Shown here one piece after another: positions 18,314-26,000 of a stretch of DNA of 64,000 bases. Position numbers and translations under genes: made by a program. Source of the stretch: Kitasatospora albolonga (lineage in GTDB: Bacteria; Actinomycetota; Actinomycetes; Streptomycetales; Streptomycetaceae); contig CP020563.1 in assembly GCA_002082585.1 (NCBI GenBank), positions 7,496,001-7,560,000 on the forward strand, written 5' to 3'. Numbering within the stretch: position 1 is the first letter of the stretch; each line of letters begins with the position of its first letter. The notes under the pieces are model-generated. The model saw only the letters and a program-made list of their open reading frames with translations. It did no database searches and was not told the DNA's origin.

Positions 18314-19192
18314 TCAGCCGCTTTCCTCCGCACAGCGGCTGAGCGGGATCACCAGAGGGGAACCGGTCTCCTCGTCGTGCCGGACCCGGGCGCGCAACCC
18401 GAAGACCTCTGCGAGCATCCCCTCGGTGAGGACGTCCCGTGGCGCACCCTGCGCCACGACGCTCCCCTCCTTCAGTGCCACCAGGCGGTCCGCGTAGCGG
18501 GCCGCCAGCGTCAGATCGTGGAGCACCAGCACCACGGTGCGCCCGATGTCCCGGTGCAGCGTCCGCACCAGGTCCAGAACCTCCACCTGGTGCGCGAGGT
18601 CGAGGTGGTTGGTCGGTTCGTCCAGCAGCAGCAGCTCGGTGTCCTGGGCGAGCGCCATGGCGATCCAGGCGCGTTGCCGTTGCCCGCCCGAGAGTTCGTC
18701 CAGGTTCCGTTCCGCCAGCTCGTAGATGCCGGTGGCTCGCATCGCACGAGCCACGGCCGCCTCGTCGTCGCTGGTCCAGCGCCGGTACCAGTTCTGATGG
18801 GGATGCCGGCCCCGGGCGACCAGGTCGGCGACGCTGATGCCTTCGGGGGCGACGGGGGACTGCGGCAACAGGCCGACCAGGTGCGCGACCTGACGGGTCG
18901 GCATCCGGTGTATCGGGGTACCGTCCAGCAGCACCTCGCCGGCGCGTGGTTTGATCAGCCGCCCGAAGGCCCGGAGCAGAGTGGATTTGCCGCAGCCGTT
19001 GGGGCCGACGACCGCGGTGAACGAACCGTGGGGGATCTCCAGGTCGAGCCCCTCGATCACCGGGTGCTGCCCATAGCCCAGGGTGAGCCCCCGCGCTCGC
19101 AGCCGTACGGGAGCGGGGTGCGCTCCGGCCGCTTTCCGCCCCTGCGGCGCGGGCACCTCCGCCGCCTCGCCCAGCTTGATGGTCCCGGTCAT
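18314..19192 (-). CDS. Ferric-siderophore ABC transporter ATPase (FecE/FepC type)
   Basis: This 292-residue ATPase energises siderophore import. It shows Walker A GPNGCGKST (about 63-71), a Q-loop in LLPQSPVAP, signature LSGGQRQR, Walker B LLLLDEPTNHLD and the switch His in VLVLHDLTLAARYADR. The TNHLD wording is typical of the iron-siderophore (FepC) family. The first 35 residues are a variable extension. Its start overlaps the stop of the upstream permease by ATGA, so it is the last gene of a three-gene importer operon under the iron box at 21,441. No substrate-binding lipoprotein is encoded next to it. Confidence 0.93.
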   Translation of the reverse strand: MTGTIKLGEAAEVPAPQGRKAAGAHPAPVRLRARGLTLGYGQHPVIEGLDLEIPHGSFTAVVGPNGCGKSTLLRAFGRLIKPRAGEVLLDGTPIHRMPTRQVAHLVGLLPQSPVAPEGISVADLVARGRHPHQNWYRRWTSDDEAAVARAMRATGIYELAERNLDELSGGQRQRAWIAMALAQDTELLLLDEPTNHLDLAHQVEVLDLVRTLHRDIGRTVVLVLHDLTLAARYADRLVALKEGSVVAQGAPRDVLTEGMLAEVFGLRARVRHDEETGSPLVIPLSRCAEESG

Positions 19193-20349
19193 GGGGTACG
19201 TGCCTTTCCGCTGCGAACGAGCAGGTAGAGCAGATAGGGAGCGCCGAGGGCCGCCGTCACGACACCGACCGGCAGCTGCAGATCACCGAAGGCGGTACGG
19301 CCCAGCACATCGGCCCACACCGTGACGGCCGCCCCCAGCAGGCAGGAGGCGAGCAGCGGCGGCGTGCCGGTGCGGGCCAGCCGCAGGGCCATCTGCGGTG
19401 CGGCCAGAGCGACGAAGGCCACCGGCCCGGCCGCCGCGGTCGCGGTGGCGGTGAGAAGCACGGCGATGAGCAGCAGGGCGGCTCGGGCCGCGGTCATGCG
19501 CACCCCGAGGCCCCGCGCGGTGTCCTCGTCGTAGGCGAGAGCCCCGAAGGTGAAGGAGAGGACCAGGGCGATGGGCGCCAGAACGGCCAGCACCAGGAAA
19601 GTGGTGCGGACGGTGGACCAGCCAATGCCCTGGTCGAGGCTGCCGTTGAGCCAGACCAGCGCCCGGCCGACCTCCGTGATGTCGGCCTTCACCAGCAGCC
19701 AGGAAAGCGCGCTGCCGAGGACCGCGTTCACGCCGATGCCGACCAGCAGCACCCGGTAGCCGGAGATTCCCCGCCGCACCGAGAGCAGGTAGACGGCCAG
19801 GGCGGCGGCCAGAGCGCCGACCACGGCGGCGGCGGGAACGCCGATGTCGGCCAGCGGGTCGCTGACGCTGCCGTAGGAACCGCCCAGGACGATCACGGTG
19901 ACGGCGCCGACCCCGGCCCCGCTGGTGATCCCGAGGACGTCGGGGCTGGCCAGGGGATTGCGTGCGATTCCTTGGACGATCGCTCCCGCCAGTCCGAGCG
20001 CGCCGCCGATCAGGGCGCCGATCAGGGTGCGTGGCAGGCGTAGTTCGAAGATGACGAAGTCATGATCGGGCGTGCCCCCGCCCAGCAGCCGCAGGGCCAC
20101 CTCCCAGGCGGAGAGGGAGCTGCTGCCACGGGCGGTGCTCACGACCACGGCCGAGGCGAGCGCCGCGGCGATCAGCAGCGGCACCAGGATCTGCCGGGGG
20201 CGCCAGCCGGCGGAGAACGGGCCGACGCGCAGGGGCCTGCGGCCGGGAACGGTCGGCCGGTGGAGGCGACCGGGGCCGTTCCGCTCGGCGCCGACGACGG
20301 GCTCCCCGGGTGCCGGGGAGTGCGGTCCGGGTGTGATGGGGAGGGTCAA
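19189..20349 (-). CDS. FecCD-family siderophore permease 2 (FepG type)
   Basis: This membrane permease has about ten hydrophobic segments. Family marks are PRTLIGALIGGALGLAGAIVQGIARNPLASPDVLGITSGAG and, near the end, GPVAFVALAAPQMALRL, followed by LPVGVVTAALGAPYLLYLL. It should pair with the adjacent FecCD protein to form the import channel. The likely start is TTG 20349, overlapping the previous stop (TTGA), which gives 386 residues with a variable 45-residue N terminus; a downstream GTG is possible. The longer open frame upstream runs antiparallel to nothing useful and is ignored. Its stop overlaps the ATPase start. Confidence 0.9.
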   Translation of the reverse strand: MTLPITPGPHSPAPGEPVVGAERNGPGRLHRPTVPGRRPLRVGPFSAGWRPRQILVPLLIAAALASAVVVSTARGSSSLSAWEVALRLLGGGTPDHDFVIFELRLPRTLIGALIGGALGLAGAIVQGIARNPLASPDVLGITSGAGVGAVTVIVLGGSYGSVSDPLADIGVPAAAVVGALAAALAVYLLSVRRGISGYRVLLVGIGVNAVLGSALSWLLVKADITEVGRALVWLNGSLDQGIGWSTVRTTFLVLAVLAPIALVLSFTFGALAYDEDTARGLGVRMTAARAALLLIAVLLTATATAAAGPVAFVALAAPQMALRLARTGTPPLLASCLLGAAVTVWADVLGRTAFGDLQLPVGVVTAALGAPYLLYLLVRSGKARTP

Positions 20350-21413
20350 GGCGTCACCGGCTTCCGGCGGCTCACCAGGTGGATGAAGACGGGGGCGCCG
20401 ATCAGCGCGAGCATGATGCCGACCTGAAGCTCCCCTGGGCGGGCGACGAGACGGCCGAGGGTGTCGGCGAGCACCACGAGGGAGGCGCCGAGGAGCCCCG
20501 AGTAGACGAGAATCCAACGGTAGTCGGGCCCGGTGAAGTACCGGGCGATGTGGGTGGCGACCAGACCGGCGAAACCGATCGGACCGCAGACGGCGACCGC
20601 GGTGCCGGTCAGTACGGTGATGGCGGTGATGCCGACCACCCGGGTCAGCCCCACCCGCAGGCCCAGCGACCGGGCCACGTCCTCGCCCAGCGACAGGGCG
20701 TTGAGCCCGCCGGCGTTCGCGGCGGCCAGCACCAGGCCCGCCGCGACGAAGGGGATCATCTGTACGACGAGTTCCACCGGCCGACCGGAGACCGTGCCGA
20801 CCGTCCAGAACCGGTAGACCCCCAGGGCCTGCCGGTCGATCAGTACGATCCCCGCGGTGAGTGCCGTGAAGAGGGCATGGGCCGCGGCGCCCGCCAGTGC
20901 CAGGGTGACCGGAGTCGCGCCGCCCCGGGCGAGCCGCCCCACCGTGTGGACGAGCAGGCCGGCCGCGGCGGCACCGGCGAATCCGAACCACACGTAGCCG
21001 TGGAGGCCGGAGACGCCGAGCAGGAACACGGCGACGACCACACAGGTCCCGGCTCCCGCACTGATGCCCAGAACCACCGGATCGGCGATGGGGTTCCGGG
21101 TGTGACCTTGCATCAGCGCGCCGGCCACCCCCAACGCGGCACCGGCCACGAGCCCGAGCCAGGTGCGCGGCAGGCGCAGATCCCGGACGATGATGTCCGC
21201 CTCCAGGCCCTCCGGGCTCCACAGGCCGTGCCAGACCTGGCCCGGGGTGAGCGGCTTGGACCCCAGGGCTATGGAGAGCAGCACGGCCAGCGCCACCACT
21301 CCCAGCAGCACGAGAAGTCCGGCCCAGCGACGCTGGCCTCCAACTCCACTCAGCCGCTGCCGAGTTGGCCGAACCTCCAGGAGGGCCCGGGGCGCAGGGC
21401 GCGATTCTGTCAC
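20346..21413 (-). CDS. FecCD-family siderophore permease 1 (FepD type)
   Basis: This permease of 355 residues is the first gene of the importer operon. It shows LRLPRTWLGLVAGAALGVAGALMQGHTRNPIADPVVLGISAGAG, the FecCD hallmark, and GPIGFAGLVATHIARYF near the C terminus, with GELQVGIMLALIGAPVFIHLV. I prefer GTG 21413 because GGAG lies six bases upstream; GTG 21425 in the same frame has no proper ribosome site and would add four residues. The iron box ends 27 bases before this start, so repression by iron is expected. Confidence 0.92.
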   Translation of the reverse strand: MTESRPAPRALLEVRPTRQRLSGVGGQRRWAGLLVLLGVVALAVLLSIALGSKPLTPGQVWHGLWSPEGLEADIIVRDLRLPRTWLGLVAGAALGVAGALMQGHTRNPIADPVVLGISAGAGTCVVVAVFLLGVSGLHGYVWFGFAGAAAAGLLVHTVGRLARGGATPVTLALAGAAAHALFTALTAGIVLIDRQALGVYRFWTVGTVSGRPVELVVQMIPFVAAGLVLAAANAGGLNALSLGEDVARSLGLRVGLTRVVGITAITVLTGTAVAVCGPIGFAGLVATHIARYFTGPDYRWILVYSGLLGASLVVLADTLGRLVARPGELQVGIMLALIGAPVFIHLVSRRKPVTP

Positions 21414-21440
21414 GATCTTCTCCACCCCGAAATGATCAAC

Positions 21441-21459
21441 TTAGGTGAGCCTACCCTTA
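21441..21459. promoter_or_regulatory. IdeR/DmdR1-type iron box upstream of the siderophore importer
   Basis: TTAGGTGAGCCTACCCTTA matches the iron-box consensus at about 15 of 19 positions and has the internal dyad of such sites. It lies just upstream of the FecCD-FecCD-ATPase operon. Together with the box at 17,072 it suggests co-regulation of synthesis and uptake. Confidence 0.83.
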
Positions 21460-22154
21460 TGTTGCACTCTTTGGGAAGAACGGCCCCACCCGACGCCAGG
21501 AGAAGGGGAGTTGCTCTGCCGTACCGTGGCTGCGGCGATCGGGAAGTGCTGCGCTTCCCACCCGACTTCCCCGTCGGCCCGGCGATCGGGGCGTCGGTGC
21601 GGATCTGGCCGTCATCCGATCCGGCCGTCATCTGATCTGGCCTCCATGCCGGTGGTCGGTCCGTGGTCCTGGGTGGTTCAGGTACGGCGTTCCTCCATCG
21701 CCTTGTGCCTGTCGGACTCCTCGGCCGTCGCTTTCGTTCGCAGGGGCAGGGGCAGGGGCAGGGGCAGGGGCAGGGGCGCCGCGACCGGAGTGGTGACTCC
21801 GTCGGCGGTGCGCCGACGGATTGCCATCCACGGGGTGTGGCTGCCAGAGCGATCCTCACCGCCAGGGCGGCGATCCTGGGGACCCGTGGGAGACCGGCTG
21901 GGGGGCTGGCGTTTCTCGGCCTGTGAGCAGCGGCTGTGCCGACGGGGCGGCATCGGGGCGGGTTCGGCAGCGCGCTGTGTGAGGCGGTGACCCTCCCCGG
22001 GCGCCCGGTCGTACGGGAAAGCGGAGGGGCCCGGCCTCATTGTCAGTGGGGGCGCCTAGAGTCTCTTTCACTCGTCACGGTGCGTTGCCATCGGCGGGTC
22101 TCATCAGCGTGCCGCCGCCCGGCGGCGCCGTACGGAGCACGGGGAGAACAGCGC
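21460..22154. other. Gene-free region between the importer and the MoxR operon
   Basis: About 700 bp without a convincing gene. Short open frames exist on both strands but lack family features and ribosome sites. It contains the hexamer repeat at 21,741 and must hold the promoter of the plus-strand operon that begins at 22,155, since that gene follows a GGGGAG site nine to fifteen bases upstream. Confidence 0.6.
21741..21776 (+). repeat. Hexanucleotide tandem repeat (CAGGGG)6
   Basis: Six perfect copies of CAGGGG stand in a row. The plus strand carries six evenly spaced G4 runs, enough for a G-quadruplex; the minus strand would be C-rich. No supported gene covers it. Confidence 0.95.
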
Positions 22155-23015
22155 ATGGGGTGGGTACCGGCGGGCGACTACGAAGTCGCCTTGGAGGCGG
22201 GCAAGGTGGTCTGCCGCAACGGGAAGGGCCGACGGCTGAAGTCCGTCCCGGCCAAACTGAAGGACGACCCGGCGGTCGTCGGTCTCCGGCAGCTCACCGA
22301 GTGGCTGGAGCGGCACGAACGCCGGTGCCTGACCGACGTGGAGCAGTGGATGGTGCGCTCGCTGCCCGTCCCCACCGCCGTCCTCGCCCGGGTCTGGCCC
22401 GACCCGGCGTGGCAGGCGGCCCTGCGGGACGTGGTGGTGACCGGCGTGGACGGCGGCGTCGCCGGGTTCCTGCGCGATGTCGACCCCGACCGTGGCCTCG
22501 GCCTCGTGGACCTGGACGGTGACACGGTCCGCATCACCCCGGACGTGGTGAGCGTTCCGCACCCCGTCCTCCTCGACGACCTGGACGAGCTGCGGGAGTT
22601 CGCGGTCGAGCTGGGGGTGAGCCAGCAGGTCGAGCAGCTGTTCCGCGAGGTGTGGCGCCGCCCGCCCGGCCTCGCCCCGGACACCGTCTCCGTGGACACC
22701 TACGCCGGAGGCGTCTTCAAGGAAATGCGGTTCCTGCACGGCCGCGTCACCCAGCTCGGCTACCGGTCGCGCGGCGGCTACGCGGTCTGCCCGGTCGTCG
22801 AGGACGGTGCCACCGTCGAGGCCCGCATCTGGATCGGCGAGCACGACGGATACGGCGAGTACGGCACCGAGACGGGCCCCCTGGGCTGGACCGACCCCTC
22901 GGGGCGCGCGCTGACGGCCGCCGAGGTCGGCCCCGTCGCGTGGTCCGAGGGCATGCGCATGGCGGCGGCGCTCCACGCCGGCCGCGACGTGGCGGACGAG
23001 GAGCGGGCGGCATGA
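22155..23015 (+). CDS. DUF4132-domain protein, first gene of the MoxR/VWA operon
   Basis: This 286-residue soluble protein starts MGWVPAGDYEVALEAGKVVCRNGKGRRLKSVP, the typical opening of DUF4132 domains, here as a stand-alone protein. It continues with LTEWLERHERRC, helical segments around 100-200, and ends with SEGMRMAAALHAGRDV. In E. coli YehI the DUF4132 domain is part of a much longer protein linked with yehL/M/P/Q. Its biochemical role is unknown. The start ATG 22155 follows GGGGAG. Its stop overlaps the next start by ATGA, so the two are coupled. Possible roles are client recognition or regulation of the MoxR ATPase; this is inference. Confidence 0.8.
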   Translation: MGWVPAGDYEVALEAGKVVCRNGKGRRLKSVPAKLKDDPAVVGLRQLTEWLERHERRCLTDVEQWMVRSLPVPTAVLARVWPDPAWQAALRDVVVTGVDGGVAGFLRDVDPDRGLGLVDLDGDTVRITPDVVSVPHPVLLDDLDELREFAVELGVSQQVEQLFREVWRRPPGLAPDTVSVDTYAGGVFKEMRFLHGRVTQLGYRSRGGYAVCPVVEDGATVEARIWIGEHDGYGEYGTETGPLGWTDPSGRALTAAEVGPVAWSEGMRMAAALHAGRDVADEERAA

Positions 23016-26000
23016 GCACCACGACGACGAACACCGACGCGAGCGACAACGTGAACAGTGACGTGAACACCGGCACGGCGGCACTGCCCGCCCAGGCCCG
23101 CGGCCGTACCACCGGAACCCCCGCCGCCGAGGCCCGCGCCGCCGCTCTGCTGGACGCGGGCGCCGTCCTCCCGGCCGGCACCACCGACCGGGACGACGCC
23201 GACGCGCTGACCGCGCGCACCTACACGCACCCCGCCCTCGGCGACCGCCCCGTGGTCCGCCTCGTGCCCGGCACCCTCGGCGAGGCCGAGGACCTGGCCC
23301 TGGAGTTCCTCGGGCTCTCCCGGACCGCCGAGGCCCCGGTCGTGGGCCAGGTCCGCCGCGAGACGCTGGGCTTCCCCGCCTGGGCCCTGGTCAACGACCC
23401 GGCCAACGGGCACCACGCCCTGGCCCTCGTCAAGGACATCGAGCGGCTGGGCCGCCAGGCCAGGACCCGCGCCGGTGCCGCCAAGGAGGGCTTCGACGCC
23501 CTGGGCACCCGGCTCGGCCGGGCCGTGCCCCACTTCCTCCCCACCTATTACGAGCAGGTCGCCCGCCTCTTCCTCCAGGCCGAGAACACCACCTACGCGG
23601 CCTCCTTCTTCGGCAAGGCCCGCGAGGCCGAGCGGGTCCACGGCCTCGTCGTGGACGAGGACCGGCAGCGGGCCGTCTTCCTGGAGTTCGCCTTCGCCGG
23701 CGCGCTGACCGTCAAGGCGCTGCGGCAGTACGTACGGGACCTGGTGGCCCGGCTCGACCCGGCGGGCGCCTGGGCGCAGTTCCGCCGTCTGCTGGTCGAG
23801 CGCTGCGCCGCGGGCATGCCGCCCTACGCGGCGCTGCCCCAGGACGTACGTGCCCTGGTCAAGGCCGCCGGGCTGAACCGCGAGAGCGCCGAACGCGAGC
23901 TGGTGGCCGACCTGATCGGCTCCCCGGGAATCGTCCGCGCGCCCGCCTCCTTCTGGACGGCCTACCGCCCCGCCGTCGTCGCCCTCGCCCACCGGGACCC
24001 GGCCGTACGCGCCCGGCTCCTCGGCTTCTTCCCGGAGACCTTCACCGAGAACGGCGGCCGGGACGAGGAGGGCGAGCGCGGCTGGCTCGCGCTGCTGGCC
24101 GAGTCCGGCGCCGAGGAACTGCTCACCGTCCTTTCCGGCGACGCGTACGGCAGCTCCGACGCCTCCGGCAGCTCCAGTGACCTCGGCGCCCCTGGCGCCC
24201 CCGGCGCCCCCGGTGCTTCCGGCGCCTCCGGTGCGGACGGGGCGGCCGTCTCTCCGGCGGACTGGCTCGGACGCTGGGAGGCACACCGCAAGCGCTACCG
24301 GGGCACCGCGGGCCGCAGCCCGGAGACCCTCGCCCTGGTCGCCCGAGCGGCGGACCGGCTGCGCGCCGACGGACGCCCCGTCGAACTGTTCCAGGGCCGC
24401 TGGCAGCGCACCGCCGACCTGGACATCCTCGACCTCTGCCTCGCCTCCGGCATCCCCGTCGCCGAGCCGGACGACGAGGACCCGGGCACCCGGCAGTCCC
24501 CGGGCTTCGCCCTCGGCCCCTGGCTCACCGACACCGCCCCCGGCGCACGGGACCTCGCCGCCCTCGCCGGACACCCCGCCTTCCGCGCCCTGCTGAGCCG
24601 TACCGTCGGCGAGCTCGGCAGCGGACGCGGCCAGCGGGTGAGCGACGCCGGTATGGCGAAGCTGGCGGCGCACCCGGTGCTCTCCGGCATCTTGCGCGAG
24701 TGGCTGACCGCCCGCGCCGAGGAGTACACAGCCGCCAAGGGGCTCCCCGGACTGCAGTCCACCCTCAACAAGCTCTCGGGGTTCCGCGCCGTGGTCGCCG
24801 AGGCCGCCCCGGAGGCCGTGCGGCTCCTCAAGGACCACGATGTGGTGCCCCTGCTCGCCGCCACCCTGCGTACCGGCATCCTCGACGAACTGGGCTGGCC
24901 CGCCCTGGACGAGACCTACGCCGAACTCGCCGCGGAGGTGGCCGCCGCCTCCGCCTCCGCGGGCAACCGCCACCGCCGCTCGGAGAGCGTCGGCGTCACC
25001 GGCGCCTGGCCCGCGCTGATCCTGAACACCCTCGAACGCGCCGTCGTCGTCGGCCCCGAGGGCGTCCTGCTGCGCCACACCCTGCGGGCCCCCGCCACCC
25101 TCGACCACTGGCGGACCTTCGCCTTCCGCTACGTCGACGGCGAGCTGCTCGTCCTGTGGTGGGAGGACGGCAAGCAGCGCGGCTACTGGTCGAACCGCCC
25201 CGCCGAGGTCTTCACCGTCGGTGGCGAGCAGATCCCCCGCTGGGGCCACTCCGGCGCCTCCGACGAGGTCTGCCTGCCGCTGCCCGGCGGCGGCCGTGCC
25301 ACCGGCGGCAAGGCCCTGCACGCGGGCGACACCTCCCTCCCGCCGCAGCGCGCCGTCATCTCCGACGGCACCGGCCACTGGCGCGACGGACACCAGGGCC
25401 GTGAGCGCGTATGGCTGGAGTACGACCCCGCCACCGGCACCCACGGCCGCGCCTCCCTGCCCGCCTTCCTCCGCTCCGGCGTCCAGGACGGCACCCGGCT
25501 GCTCACCGAGCACTGCCAGGTGCTGCCCCTCCAGCCCGGCCTGGAGACCACCCCGTTCGGCACGGACGGCACGGTCCTGGGCCGCTGGGTCCGCCGTACG
25601 GTCACCGAGCCCGGCACCGCCGCCCCCGCCGACGGCCACCGGATCGTCGCCGGGACCCCCGACGGCCGCACGGTGACCCTGCCGTACCCGCTCTGCGCCG
25701 ACTGCGCCCCGGTGCCCCTCGGCGCCCTCGCCCTGCCCGGCGGATCGCGGCCGGTCCTGGCCCTGCACCACCGCTCCGTCGAAGCCCGCCCGGCGGACAC
25801 CGACGGCACCGGCGGCCACCTGTGGTCCGTCACCCCGGATTCCTCCGGCCGCAACGACGCGGCGGGCACCCCTTATGTGCCGCCCGTCGCCTACTGGCAC
25901 GCCCTGCGCCCGAGGGACGAGCGCGGCTCCGGGGCCCTGCGGACCCTGACCGATTCCCGGGCGGAGGAGCTGATCAAGGAAGTCGCCGCCGCCGTCACCC

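Noticed and set aside
21445..21990. Plus-strand open frame of 181 codons in the gap before the MoxR operon
   Set aside because: It spans the iron box flank and the hexamer repeat, lacks a ribosome site and has no family features.
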